Shown here: piece after piece, positions 8,934 to 17,896 of the stretch | Numbering within the stretch: position 1 is the first letter of the stretch | Layout: each line of letters opens with the position of its first letter | NCBI RefSeq assembly: GCF_037203705.1 | Contig: NZ_JBBCAT010000001.1 | Location: 1,771,418 to 1,835,417, forward strand | Reading direction: 5' to 3' | Source: Prosthecomicrobium sp. N25 | GTDB taxonomy: Bacteria; Pseudomonadota; Alphaproteobacteria; Rhizobiales; Ancalomicrobiaceae | Length of the DNA: 64,000 bases | Made by a program: the position numbers and the translations under genes | The notes under the pieces: model-generated | The model's database searches: none | What the model saw: the letters and a program-made list of their open reading frames with translations, nothing else | What the model was told of the DNA's origin: nothing

Positions 8934-9644
8934 TCAGGCCGCGACGCATCCGGGGCGCCGCCAGCGGTCCGCCAGGGAGGCGGCCGCATCGACGAGCTGG
9001 TCGAAATGATCGATGACGCGGTCCGGCCCGAAGCTCTCGACCGGCTCGTCCGTGTAGCCGAACGTCACCGCCACGACCGGAATGCCGGCCCGCTGGGCGG
9101 CGAGAATGTCCGCCTTGCTGTCGCCCACCATGATGGTGCGGCAGGCCGCGCCGCCCGCCTTGTCGATGGTCCCGAGCAGGTGCCCCGGGTCGGGCTTGCG
9201 GACCGCGAACGTGTCGCCGCCGCACACCGCCGCGAAGCGCGGCGTCAGCCCGAGTTCGTCGAGCAGCCGTCGCGACAGCCCCTCGAGCTTGTTGGTGCAG
9301 ACGGCGAAGCGCCAGCCGGCGGCGGAAAGCCGGTCGAGCGCGGCGATCACGCCGGGAAACGGCCGGCTCCGCGCCGCAATGTTGGCGCCGTAGTGCTGGA
9401 TGAAATCGCCGAGGAGCGCGTCCACGCGCCCCTGGGCGAGGCCCGCGCCGTTCGCGCTGAAGCCCCGCTCGATCATCGCCCGCGCCCCTGCCCCGACCAG
9501 CGAGCCCACCGCCGAGTAGGGGAGGGCGGCGAGGCCTTCGCGCACCATGAGGACGTTGAGCGTGTCGAGGAGATCGCCTGCCGTGTCGACCAGCGTGCCG
9601 TCGAGGTCGAAGACCATGAGTGGATCAGCCGCCGAATCGGTCAT
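8934..9644 (-). CDS. gph: Phosphoglycolate phosphatase (HAD superfamily)
   Basis: Removes phosphate from 2-phosphoglycolate, a product of DNA-end repair and photorespiration-like reactions. At 236 residues it has the full HAD set: motif I F-D-L-D-G-T-L-V-D-T at the N-terminus, motif II V-C-T-N-K, the lysine of R-K-P-D-P, and motif III M-V-G-D-S-K-A-D. The cap domain follows motif I as in subfamily IA. It is monocistronic as far as seen and diverges from the small secreted protein at 9793. Other HAD substrates are possible, but K-P-D-P and overall pattern fit Gph. Confidence 0.85.
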   Translation of the reverse strand: MTDSAADPLMVFDLDGTLVDTAGDLLDTLNVLMVREGLAALPYSAVGSLVGAGARAMIERGFSANGAGLAQGRVDALLGDFIQHYGANIAARSRPFPGVIAALDRLSAAGWRFAVCTNKLEGLSRRLLDELGLTPRFAAVCGGDTFAVRKPDPGHLLGTIDKAGGAACRTIMVGDSKADILAAQRAGIPVVAVTFGYTDEPVESFGPDRVIDHFDQLVDAAASLADRWRRPGCVAA

Positions 9645-9792
9645 GATGGTTCACCTCGTGCCCGGTTCGGAACCTATGCGTCATATCGGCAGGTCGGTCA
9701 CCCGTGGCGAGCGCCCGGCCCGGCATTTGCGCAAGGCCTGTTGGGAATGCGCCACAGATCGGCGCCCGTGGCGGCCGTCCAGGGAGGCTCCG

Positions 9793-10170
9793 ATGTCGGT
9801 CCCGTCCATCTCCGCCCGCCTCGTCCTGGCCGCCGCCCTCGCCCTCGCGGCCCCGCTGCCGGCGGCCGCCGAGTTCCTGTTCGTCTCGCCGAGCGCCGAC
9901 AAGCAGAACCGCGTCTACTGGGTCGACCGCTTCACCGGATCCGTCGGCGCCTGCCAGTACCAGACCTCGGGCGGCCCCAACGGCTCGATGCTGTGCTTCC
10001 CCCCGGGCGAGGGCGCCCAGGCCATGCCGTCCGGCGACTACGACCTGAAGGCCTCGACCTGGAAGGACGAATGGGGCGTCTTCCGCCTGAACCGGCTGAC
10101 CGGCGAGATGAGCCTCTGCTTCGTCCGCGAGGACAAGGTCGTCTGCACCCCGCAGGCCATCGCCCGGTGA
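9793..10170 (+). CDS. Small secreted protein of unknown function
   Basis: A 125-residue exported protein not recognised. It starts at the ATG at 9793, behind AGGGAGG. A clear Sec signal (residues 1-26, ending A-A-A-E) precedes a domain with two similar beta-rich segments: V-Y-W-V-D-R-F-T-G-S-V-G-A-C and G-V-F-R-L-N-R-L-T-G-E-M-S-L-C. Each ends in a turn T-G and a cysteine, so the protein looks like a two-fold repeat, perhaps with disulfides. It sits about 90 bp upstream of rpiA on the same strand and may share its transcript. Confidence 0.7.
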   Translation: MSVPSISARLVLAAALALAAPLPAAAEFLFVSPSADKQNRVYWVDRFTGSVGACQYQTSGGPNGSMLCFPPGEGAQAMPSGDYDLKASTWKDEWGVFRLNRLTGEMSLCFVREDKVVCTPQAIAR

Positions 10171-10258
10171 ACGGGGGGCTGGCGCGCTGCGGCCTCGCTG
10201 GAGTATGGAGTGCCGCGCCGGAAAACCCGTCGCGCCGTGTCCGAACGCAGGATTCTGA

Positions 10259-10942
10259 ATGAGTGCCGCACTGAAGAGGCGTGCCGCCGAGGCGGCCCTC
10301 GCGCATGTCGAGCCCGGGATGCGGCTCGGACTCGGCACCGGCTCGACCGCCGACGAGTTCGTCAAGCTGCTCGGCGCCGCCCGCCTCGACGTGCTCGGGG
10401 TGCCGACCTCGGAGCGCACCGCCGACCTCGCCCGCTCCCTCGGAATCCGGCTCTCCACCCTCGACGAGACCCCCGAACTGGACCTCACCGTCGACGGCGC
10501 CGACGAGATCGGCCCGCGCCTCGCCCTGGTCAAGGGCGGCGGCGGCGCGCTCCTGCGCGAGAAGATCGTGGCGGCCGCCTCGCGCCGCATGGTCGTGATC
10601 GCGGACGCCTCGAAGGTCGTGGACGAACTCGGCGCCTTCCCTCTCCCCATCGAGGTCGTGCCCTTCGGCCTGGAGGCGACGCGCCGGGCCATCCGCGCCC
10701 GCGCCGCGGCCCTCGGTCTGGACGGCCCGCTCGACACGCGCAGGGCGCCCGGAGGCGGGCTCTACGTGACCGACGGCGGCCACTACATCGTCGATGCATC
10801 TTTTCGCCGGATTCCCGATCCAGAAGCGCTCGCCCGGTCGCTCTCGGAGATTCCCGGGGTGGTCGAGCACGGCCTGTTCCTGGGTCTCGCCTCCGCGGCC
10901 GTCGTGGCGCGGGACGACGGCGTCGTAACGCTCACACCCTGA
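10259..10942 (+). CDS. rpiA: Ribose-5-phosphate isomerase A
   Basis: Interconverts ribose-5-phosphate and ribulose-5-phosphate in the pentose phosphate pathway. The 227-residue product has the RpiA signatures: L-G-L-G-T-G-S-T-A (phosphate binding, about residues 25-35), V-D-G-A-D-E (catalytic Asp/Glu, near 80) and [11 protein letters not shown] (near 94). Full-length for the family. It is followed 34 bp later by a DUF2059 gene and then gor on the same strand, so redox and pentose-phosphate functions are grouped. Confidence 0.95.
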   Translation: MSAALKRRAAEAALAHVEPGMRLGLGTGSTADEFVKLLGAARLDVLGVPTSERTADLARSLGIRLSTLDETPELDLTVDGADEIGPRLALVKGGGGALLREKIVAAASRRMVVIADASKVVDELGAFPLPIEVVPFGLEATRRAIRARAAALGLDGPLDTRRAPGGGLYVTDGGHYIVDASFRRIPDPEALARSLSEIPGVVEHGLFLGLASAAVVARDDGVVTLTP

Positions 10943-10976
10943 CCCCGAGCCGGTCCCTACGAACCCGGAGTGACGC

Positions 10977-11489
10977 ATGATCCGTTCGATCGCCAAGACC
11001 CTCCTCGCCGCCGGCGTCTGCGCCGTGCTCGCGACCGGCGCGCTCGCCCAGCAGGCGCCGCAGCCCGAGCCGTCCAAGGAGCATCTGGCGTCGGCTCGCG
11101 CCGCCATCGAGGCCTCCCGGGTGACCGAGGGCTTCGACAACATCCTGCTCGGGGTGGCCCAGCAGACCAAGGCGCTCTTCCAGCGCTCCGGCCCCTCGAT
11201 CGCCCAGGACATCGAGGACGTGACCAACAAGGTCGCCCTCGAACTGGCCCCCCGCCGCATCGACCTCGACCGGCAGATCCAGATCGCCTGGGCGTCCAAG
11301 TTCACCAAGCCCGAACTCGACGAGATCGCCAAGTTCTACACCTCGCCGACCGGCAAGAAGCTGGCCGCCGAGACCCAGAGCATGGTCCGCGCCGCCACCG
11401 AGGCGGTGGTCGAATGGCAGCAGAAGCTGTCCACCGACATGGTCGCCAAGGTCCGCGACGAGCTCCGCAAGAAGGGCCACAAGCTCTGA
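10977..11489 (+). CDS. DUF2059 domain-containing secreted protein
   Basis: A 170-residue exported protein with a Sec signal peptide (residues 1-24, ending A-L-A-Q). The mature part is helical, with the DUF2059 pattern W-A-S-K-F-T-K-P-E-L-D-E-I-A-K-F-Y (near 110) and S-P-T-G-K-K-L near 125. The function of DUF2059 proteins is not known. It lies between rpiA and gor, with 34 and 31 bp gaps, as is common in Rhizobiales, and so is probably in their operon. Confidence 0.85.
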   Translation: MIRSIAKTLLAAGVCAVLATGALAQQAPQPEPSKEHLASARAAIEASRVTEGFDNILLGVAQQTKALFQRSGPSIAQDIEDVTNKVALELAPRRIDLDRQIQIAWASKFTKPELDEIAKFYTSPTGKKLAAETQSMVRAATEAVVEWQQKLSTDMVAKVRDELRKKGHKL

Positions 11490-11520
11490 CGATCCGACCG
11501 CTTCCCCGCCGGAGGCCGCG

Positions 11521-12906
11521 ATGACGTACGACTACGACCTCTTCGTCATCGGCGCGGGATCGGGCGGCGTGCGCGCCGCCCGCGTGGCGGCGAACCACGG
11601 GGCCCGCGTCGCGATCGCGGAGGAGGACCGCATCGGCGGCACCTGCGTGATCCGCGGCTGCGTGCCGAAGAAGCTGATGGTCTACGCCTCGCGCTTCGCC
11701 GACGACTTCGCGGATGCGGCGGGCTACGGCTGGACGGTCGGCGCGACCCGCTTCGACTGGCCGACCCTGATCGCCAACAAGGACCGCGAGATCGCCCGGC
11801 TCGAGGGCCTCTACCGTGCCAATCTCGAGAAGGCCGGCGTGCGCATCCTGGCGACGCGCGCCGTCGTCGAGGGCTCGAACGCGGTCCGCCTCGCGGGCGA
11901 CGGGCGGGTCGTCACCGCGCGGGTGATCCTGGTCGCGACCGGCGGCTGGCCGACCACCGACGAGCGCCTGCCGGGCCGCGAGCACGTCATCACCTCCAAC
12001 GAGGTCTTCCACCTGAAGGAGCAGCCGCGTCGGCTCGTGGTGGCCGGCGGCGGCTATATCGCGGTCGAGTTCGCCTGCCTGTTCGCCGGCCTCGGCACCG
12101 AGACGACGCTCGTCTACCGCGGCGAGGAGATCCTGCGCGGCTTCGACCGGGAGGTGCGCGGCCACGTCCGCCACGAGCTCGAGAAGCGCGGGGTGACGGT
12201 CCGCCTCGGCGACGTCTTCGCCCGCATTGACCGTGGGCCGGCGGGGCTGTCGATCGCGACCCGCTCCGGCGCGACCCTCGCCGCCGACCAGGTCCTGATG
12301 GCGATCGGCCGCGCCCCCAACACGCGCAACCTCGGCCTGGAGGCCGCCGGCGTCGTCCTCGACGACAAGGGCGCGATCGTGGTGGACGAGGAGAGCCGCT
12401 CCTCCGTCTCCTCGATCTACGCGGTCGGCGACGTCACCAACCGGGTCAACCTGACCCCCGTCGCCATCCGCGAGGGGCACGCCTTCGCGGACACGGTCTT
12501 CGGCGGCCGGCGTGTCACTGTCGATCACCGCATGGTCCCGACCGCCGTCTTCACGACCCCAGAGGTGGGCACGGTCGGCCTCATCGAGGACGAGGTGGCG
12601 GCCCTCGGCCGCGCCTACGACGTCTATCGGTCGACCTTTCGGCCCATGCGCCATACCCTGTCGGGCCGCGACGAGCGGATGCTCATGAAGCTCCTCGTCG
12701 ACGCCGAGACCGACCGCGTGCTCGGCTGCCACATCGTCGGCCCCGACGCCGGCGAGATGGTGCAGCTCGTCGGCATCGCCATGGGCATGGGCGCCACCAA
12801 AGCCGATTTCGACCGCACCATGGCGGTGCACCCGACCGCCGCGGAGGAGCTCGTCACCATGCGCAGCCCGACCGCCCGGATTCCGGCCCGCAACGCCGCA
12901 AGCTGA
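11521..12906 (+). CDS. gor: Glutathione-disulfide reductase
   Basis: FAD- and NADPH-dependent reduction of glutathione disulfide. The 461-residue protein has the N-terminal FAD fold G-A-G-S-G-G-V-R-A-A, the redox-active disulfide G-G-T-C-V-I-R-G-C-V-P-K-K (C42 and C47), the NAD(P) fold G-G-G-Y-I-A-V-E-F, a second FAD motif Y-A-V-G-D-V-T, and the C-terminal catalytic H-P-T-A-A-E-E. The Arg residues after the second Rossmann motif (Y-R-G-E-E-I-L-R-G-F) fit NADPH preference. It is the third gene of the rpiA / DUF2059 / gor run. Confidence 0.93.
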   Translation: MTYDYDLFVIGAGSGGVRAARVAANHGARVAIAEEDRIGGTCVIRGCVPKKLMVYASRFADDFADAAGYGWTVGATRFDWPTLIANKDREIARLEGLYRANLEKAGVRILATRAVVEGSNAVRLAGDGRVVTARVILVATGGWPTTDERLPGREHVITSNEVFHLKEQPRRLVVAGGGYIAVEFACLFAGLGTETTLVYRGEEILRGFDREVRGHVRHELEKRGVTVRLGDVFARIDRGPAGLSIATRSGATLAADQVLMAIGRAPNTRNLGLEAAGVVLDDKGAIVVDEESRSSVSSIYAVGDVTNRVNLTPVAIREGHAFADTVFGGRRVTVDHRMVPTAVFTTPEVGTVGLIEDEVAALGRAYDVYRSTFRPMRHTLSGRDERMLMKLLVDAETDRVLGCHIVGPDAGEMVQLVGIAMGMGATKADFDRTMAVHPTAAEELVTMRSPTARIPARNAAS

Positions 12907-13017
12907 CCGCAACCTGCCAGACCTCGACCGAAGGCTGAGCCGCCCCCCGTTGTCATCTGGGGCCGTCCCTGCTATCCACGCGGCCGAACGAGACGAGCCT
13001 CAGGAAGGCTGAAGAGG

Positions 13018-13058
13018 GGGACGCCGAGGCGTCCCGACCCGGCGCGACGAGGCGCCGG
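13018..13058 (+). promoter_or_regulatory. Tandem hairpins in the kup leader
   Basis: Two perfect 7-bp hairpins lie back to back about 155-195 nt before the kup start: GGGACGC-CGAG-GCGTCCC (13018-13035) and CCGGCGC-GACGAG-GCGCCGG (13039-13058). Both loops contain CGAG. There is no T-run after either, so they are not an intrinsic terminator of gor. A structured 5' leader controlling kup is possible. The 306-bp gap holds no credible ORF. Confidence 0.4.
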
Positions 13059-13212
13059 CCGCGCGGCCCGCAGGGGTGCCGGACATCCGATCACCGAACC
13101 CGCAAGACCCGGCCGATGTCGGGCCGCCATGCCGGCGGCCCGGCCGCGCAACCGGCCGCGAGACCGAATGCGCTTCTCGCGCGTTGGTGCGACGGCGAAG
13201 GAGACAGCGCCC

Positions 13213-15144
13213 ATGGCGCAGACCGACATTCAAGACCTCGCGAGCCCCGCGGCGCCGGCCCCCTCGGCCGCCCCGCTGTCGAGCGCGGCAGCCCCGCACG
13301 GGCACCACGCGGGCGCGCTCGCGGCGCTCGGCATCGTCTTCGGCGACATCGGCACGAGCCCGATCTACACCCTCGACACGGCGCTCAAGATCGGCGTCGT
13401 CGCGCCGGTCGCACCGGATGTTCTGGGCTTCCTGTCGCTGGCGATCTGGTCCCTCGTGATCGTGGTCGGCGTCTGGTACGCAATCTTCATCATGCGCGCC
13501 GACAACCGCGGCGAGGGCGGGATCTTCGCCCTCATGGCGCTCGCCCACAAGTCGGCCCCGGCGATGGGCGGCTTCATCGCCGTGCTCGGCATCATCGGCG
13601 CCTCGCTCTTTTACGGCGACGCGGTGATCACGCCGGCGATCTCGGTCCTCTCCGCCGTCGAGGGTCTCGCCGTCACCGCGCCCGCGCTGGAAAGCCTGGT
13701 CCTGCCCGCCGCGCTCGTCATCCTGACGACCCTCTTCGCCGTCCAGAAGAGCGGCGCCTCCAAGGTGGGCCGCTTCTTCGGACCCATCATGCTGCTCTGG
13801 TTCGGCACGCTGGCGGCGCTCGGCCTCTGGCAGATCGTGAAGCACCCGGCTGTGCTCGCCGCCTTCGATCCGCGGCTCGGCCTCGGCTTCCTGGCGCGCT
13901 CCGGTCCGGGCGCCTTCGCGGTCCTCGCCGTGGTGGTGCTGGCCGTCACGGGCGCCGAGGCGCTCTACGCCGACATGGGCCATGTCGGCCGCGGCGCGGT
14001 CCGCAAGGCCTTCGCCTTCATCGTCGCCCCGTCGCTGATCATCAACTACCTCGGCCAGGGCGCCCACGTGCTGGCCGACCCGGTCAACGGCATCCACGAC
14101 ACCTTCTTCCACCTCGTGCCGCCCGCCCTGCAGCCGGCCCTCGTCGTGCTCGCGACGGCCGCGACCGTCATCGCCAGCCAGGCCGTGATCTCCGGCGCCT
14201 TCGCGGTTACCCATCAGGCTTCTCACCTGGGTTTCTGGCCGCGCACCGAGACGCGTCACACCTCCGCGGCCGAGCGCGGTCAGGTCTACGTCCCCTCCGT
14301 GAATCTCGTGCTGTTCGTCGCGGTGATCGCCGTCGTGCTCGTCTTCCAGAAGTCCGAGAAGCTCGCCGAGGCCTATGGCTTCGCGGTGACCGGCACGATG
14401 GTGGTGACCTCGATGCTCGCCTACCTGGTCGCTCGCGGCGTCTGGGGCTGGCCCGTCTGGAAGGCGGCGCCGGTCGTCGCCTTCTTCATGATCTTCGACG
14501 TCTCCTTCTTCCTCTCCTGCGCCACCAAGCTCCTGCACGGGGCGTGGCTGCCGCTGGTGCTGGGCGTCGGCCTCGTCCTGGTCATGACGGCCTGGCGCAT
14601 GGGCCGCACGCGCCTCGCCGCCCGCCGGCGCCACGAAGGCGTGCCCGTCAAGATCGCGCTCTCGGCCCTGCGCAGCCCGCGCGTCGAGCACGTGCGCGGC
14701 ACGGCCGTCTACCTGATGGAGGACCGCACGCTCGCCCCGCGCGCCTTTCTGCACAACCTGAAGCACAACAAGTCCTGCCACCAGCAGATCGTTTTCCTGT
14801 CGATCCAGACGGCGGACACGCCCTGGAACGACGATACCTGCCGGGCGATCGTGGAGCCTCTGGGAGAGGGGATCGCGCTCGTTCAGGTCCGGTTCGGCTT
14901 CATGGAGCCGCCGGACATTCCCGGCATCCTGAAGACGACCGAACAGATGGGCATCCACATCGACCGGAAGGACCTCAGCTACTTCGTCAGCCGGGCCCAT
15001 CTGGTCGAGGGCGACGAAGGCGGTCTCTGGGCCTGGCTGCGCGGCCTCTTCATCTTCCTCTACCGCAACCAGGCCGACCCGGCGGAGTACTACAACATCC
15101 CGCCCGGCCGCGTCGTCGACCTCGGCGCGCAGATCACCGTCTGA
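13213..15144 (+). CDS. kup: KUP-family low-affinity potassium uptake protein
   Basis: Proton-coupled K+ importer in the inner membrane. About 643 residues, with roughly twelve TM helices up to residue 450 and a hydrophilic C-terminal domain. The family signature L-G-I-V-F-G-D-I-G-T-S-P-I-Y-T is near residue 35, and A-D-N-R-G-E-G-G-I-F-A-L-M is near 96. I start at the ATG at 13213, behind AAGGAGA; an ATG at 13129 would add an Arg-rich 28-residue tail with no role. The gene is preceded by a hairpin-rich leader and followed by a nested inverted repeat. Confidence 0.95.
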   Translation: MAQTDIQDLASPAAPAPSAAPLSSAAAPHGHHAGALAALGIVFGDIGTSPIYTLDTALKIGVVAPVAPDVLGFLSLAIWSLVIVVGVWYAIFIMRADNRGEGGIFALMALAHKSAPAMGGFIAVLGIIGASLFYGDAVITPAISVLSAVEGLAVTAPALESLVLPAALVILTTLFAVQKSGASKVGRFFGPIMLLWFGTLAALGLWQIVKHPAVLAAFDPRLGLGFLARSGPGAFAVLAVVVLAVTGAEALYADMGHVGRGAVRKAFAFIVAPSLIINYLGQGAHVLADPVNGIHDTFFHLVPPALQPALVVLATAATVIASQAVISGAFAVTHQASHLGFWPRTETRHTSAAERGQVYVPSVNLVLFVAVIAVVLVFQKSEKLAEAYGFAVTGTMVVTSMLAYLVARGVWGWPVWKAAPVVAFFMIFDVSFFLSCATKLLHGAWLPLVLGVGLVLVMTAWRMGRTRLAARRRHEGVPVKIALSALRSPRVEHVRGTAVYLMEDRTLAPRAFLHNLKHNKSCHQQIVFLSIQTADTPWNDDTCRAIVEPLGEGIALVQVRFGFMEPPDIPGILKTTEQMGIHIDRKDLSYFVSRAHLVEGDEGGLWAWLRGLFIFLYRNQADPAEYYNIPPGRVVDLGAQITV

Positions 15145-15178
15145 TCGACCGGGCTCGCGGCCCGGCGCCTGGGTCGAT
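15144..15178 (+). terminator. Nested hairpin after kup (terminator-like, no T-run)
   Basis: Immediately after the kup stop, an outer 7-bp repeat (ATCGACC at 15144-15150 with GGTCGAT at 15172-15178) encloses a perfect inner hairpin CCGGGC-TCGCG-GCCCGG (15049+100 to 15165). There is no T-run, so it may be a Rho-assisted or bidirectional stop between kup and the convergent GntR gene, or an mRNA 3' stabiliser. Confidence 0.4.
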
Positions 15179-15343
15179 GCGAGGTGTCGGCGGGGCGGCG
15201 ACGTATCTCTGGATCGGGAGAGCGTGATCGGGCTCGCCAAGTCGCCGGCGGGGCCGGGACGCTGGCCGGCCGGGACGGAGCGCCGCCGTGAGGGGAGGGC
15301 GACCTTTCTCGTGGCCCTCGGCCGCCGTTTCGGGCGGCGGGCC

Positions 15344-16033
15344 TCAGCGCACGAAGATCTCGGGCCGCTGCTTGGCGAGATCCTGGATCCATCCCGCATA
15401 CTTCTCGGCGTGGGCCAAGGTCAGCCGGCGTGCCGCGGCATCGTCACCCGCCGCGAGCGCGGCGCAGATGGCCCGGTGGTCCTCCACCTCGTCCCGCGTG
15501 AGGGCCTGTCCTTGGATCGCCCGGGTCGTGCGCGCCATCGCGGCGAGCCCGATGTCGACCTGTTCCAGCAGGCGCGGCAGACCGGCAGCGGCGGCGAGCC
15601 GCTGGTGGAACTGGCCGTCCACCTTGGCGCAGCCGATCGCGTCCCCGGCCGCGTGCCGCGCCGCCTGCGCGTCCGTCAGGTCGTTGAGCTCCGCGATCAG
15701 GGCGGGATCGCGTTCGTGGGCGGCTCGTCCGGCCGCATAGGATTCCAGCGCCGCCCGGATCAGCAGGGTCTCGACCAGGGTGCCGAGGCTCAGGCGCGAG
15801 ACGTAGCTCCCGCGCTGCGGCAGGATCTCGACCAGCCCCTCGCGCTCCAGTCTCGACAGCGCCGATGTCACTGGCTGACGGGAAACTTTCAGAAGAGTAC
15901 AGAGTTCGACCTTGTCGATGAAGGCGCCCGGAAGAAGTTTGAAATCGACGATCATGGTTCTGATCATGCGATAGCAGGTATCGGACTTCCGCTCTTGCCG
16001 TTCGTCATACATAGAAGAAAATCTAACTGACAT
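15344..16033 (-). CDS. GntR family transcriptional regulator (FCD-type)
   Basis: About 229 residues. N-terminal winged helix (residues 20-85): I-R-T-M-I-V-D-F-K-L-L-P-G then V-S-R-Q-P-V-T-S-A-L-S-R-L and V-E-I-L-P-Q-R-G-S-Y-V. The C-terminal all-helical FCD domain has D-x-x-F-H (D-G-Q-F-H) and a later E-D-H-R-A-I metal/ligand histidine. The start is uncertain: ATGs at 16045, 16033 and 16012 are all possible and SD signals are weak; 16033 gives family length. The gene and upstream 340 bp are AT-richer than neighbours. Adjacent palindromes suggest autoregulation. Target genes are unknown. Confidence 0.85.
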   Translation of the reverse strand: MSVRFSSMYDERQERKSDTCYRMIRTMIVDFKLLPGAFIDKVELCTLLKVSRQPVTSALSRLEREGLVEILPQRGSYVSRLSLGTLVETLLIRAALESYAAGRAAHERDPALIAELNDLTDAQAARHAAGDAIGCAKVDGQFHQRLAAAAGLPRLLEQVDIGLAAMARTTRAIQGQALTRDEVEDHRAICAALAAGDDAAARRLTLAHAEKYAGWIQDLAKQRPEIFVR

Positions 16034-16076
16034 CGTTCCGTCCATGACAGCGCCCCGTATGTCCTGGAAACTGATA

Positions 16077-16106
16077 TGACGTAACGTCACAATGACACCG
16101 ATGTCA
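16077..16106 (-). promoter_or_regulatory. Two adjacent palindromes upstream of gntR (candidate operators)
   Basis: TGACGT-A-ACGTCA (16077-16089) and TGACA-CCGA-TGTCA (16093-16106) share outer TGAC/GTCA arms, with centres about 16-17 bp apart. They lie 44-73 bp upstream of the proposed gntR start. Paired short palindromes of this kind are typical GntR-family operators. The rest of the 16034-16373 gap is AT-rich and shows no ORF. Confidence 0.45.
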
Positions 16107-16373
16107 ATCTCCGGTAGTCGATTTGTGAAATCAGGGAATGCGAAGCCGATATCGCAAGAACCACTGAGTGTGCTTGCAATCACGAGTCGTGGTTTCGGCA
16201 ATCACAGCAGGAATCCGTAATTTCAGACCTGCGCATGTGCAAATTGCATTCGCATTCCCGCGGGTCGATTCGGGGCGGGGCGCCTAGTGGTCAAGCCTCG
16301 ATCCGGCGTGTATAACGCCGCCTCTCGCAAGGAAGGGGATCGCCGGAAGAGCCGGCGACGGGAGTGTCGGGAC

Positions 16374-17801
16374 ATGAACGAGATGCGGATCGGCGCCGAC
16401 GAATTGGCCGGCGGCAAGGCCGGCGTCTGGCGGCCGGAGACCTGGCGGACCAAGCCGATCGTCCAGGTGCCGGACTACCCCGACAAGCAGCTCCTGGCCG
16501 CCGTCGAGGAGGACCTGCGGACCTGGCCCCCGCTCGCCATCGCGGACGAGGCCCGCAAACTTGAGACCGCGCTCGCGCGCGTGAGCGAGCGGCGCGCCTT
16601 CCTGCTCCAGGGCGGCGACTGCGCGGAGAGCTTCTCCGAGCACTCGGCCAACAACATCCGCGACTTCTTCAAGGTCTTCCTGTCGATGGCCGTGGTGCTC
16701 CACTACTCGGCGGGCCTGCCGGTGGTGAAGGTCGGCCGCATCGCCGGCCAGTTCGCCAAGCCGCGCTCGTCGAATGTCGAGAAGCGCGGCGACGTCGAAC
16801 TGCCGGCCTACCGCGGCGACATCATCAACGGCTTCGACTTCACGCCGGAGAGCCGCATCCCCGATCCCGCGCGCATGCGCATGGTCTACCGCCAGTCGGC
16901 CGCCACCCTGAACCTGCTGCGCGGCTTCGCCACCGGCGGCTACGCCAAGCTCGAGCGCGTCAACCGCTGGATGCTCGATTTCCTGGCCGACAGCCCGGTC
17001 GCCGAGCAGTACCAGGAGGTCGCGGAGCGCATCTCCGAGGCGCTCGAGTTCATGGCCTCCTGCGGCCTGACCGCCGAGAACACCCCGCAGCTCAACGGCG
17101 TCCATTTCTACACCAGCCACGAGGCCCTGCTCCTCCCCTACGAGGAGGCGCTGACGCGCGAGGACTCCGTCGAGGGCGGCTTCTACGACACCGCGGCGCA
17201 CATGCTCTGGATCGGCGACCGCACCCGCCAGCCGGACCACGCCCATGTCGAATTCATGCGCGGCATCGGCAACCCGATCGGCCTGAAGTGCGGCCCCTCG
17301 CTGACGCCCGACGGCCTCCTGGAGCTCATCGACATCCTGAACCCGGAGAACCGTCCCGGCCGCCTGACCCTGATCGCCCGCTTCGGCTCCGACAAGATCG
17401 GCAAGCACCTCGCCCCGCTGATCCGCGCCGTCGAGCGCGAGGGCCGCGCGGTCATCTGGTCCTGCGACCCGATGCACGGCAACACGATCACGTCCGGCTC
17501 CGGCCACAAGACCCGTCCCTTCGGCCGGATCCTGGAGGAGGTGCGCGCCTTCTTCGACATCCACCGCCAGGAGGGCACCTATGCCGGCGGCGTGCACCTG
17601 GAGATGACGGGCAAGAACGTCACCGAGTGCACCGGCGGCGCCGTGGCGATCCAGGAGGCCGATCTCGCCAGCCAGTACGATACCCTCTGCGACCCGCGCC
17701 TGAACGCCCGCCAGAGCCTCGAACTCGCTTTCCTGATCGCCGCCGAACTCCGCAAGGACCGCGCCAACCGCCCGAGCGTCCTGCCCGTCGCCGCCGAGTG
17801 A
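16374..17801 (+). CDS. aroG: 3-deoxy-7-phosphoheptulonate synthase, class II
   Basis: First step of the shikimate pathway: phosphoenolpyruvate plus erythrose-4-phosphate gives DAHP. The 475-residue plant/Mycobacterium-type (class II, AroAII) enzyme starts at the ATG at 16374. Conserved blocks: W-R-P-E-T-W-R near residue 20, [11 protein letters not shown] near 75 (metal-site Cys), [41 protein letters not shown] and [12 protein letters not shown]. All catalytic regions are present. The gene stands alone before nadE. Confidence 0.94.
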   Translation: MNEMRIGADELAGGKAGVWRPETWRTKPIVQVPDYPDKQLLAAVEEDLRTWPPLAIADEARKLETALARVSERRAFLLQGGDCAESFSEHSANNIRDFFKVFLSMAVVLHYSAGLPVVKVGRIAGQFAKPRSSNVEKRGDVELPAYRGDIINGFDFTPESRIPDPARMRMVYRQSAATLNLLRGFATGGYAKLERVNRWMLDFLADSPVAEQYQEVAERISEALEFMASCGLTAENTPQLNGVHFYTSHEALLLPYEEALTREDSVEGGFYDTAAHMLWIGDRTRQPDHAHVEFMRGIGNPIGLKCGPSLTPDGLLELIDILNPENRPGRLTLIARFGSDKIGKHLAPLIRAVEREGRAVIWSCDPMHGNTITSGSGHKTRPFGRILEEVRAFFDIHRQEGTYAGGVHLEMTGKNVTECTGGAVAIQEADLASQYDTLCDPRLNARQSLELAFLIAAELRKDRANRPSVLPVAAE

Positions 17802-17896
17802 GGGGCTGAAGCCCTTCGGCTTAGCCGTACAAGGGCCGGTCGGCCATGCCGCCCGGCCCATTGTCGCCCCCGCCGCCGCGCGCTAAACCCGGGGGC

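Noticed and set aside
12907-13212. Known K+-related riboswitch (ydaO/c-di-AMP type) before kup
   Set aside because: The hairpins do not match that class and c-di-AMP signalling is not typical of Alphaproteobacteria.
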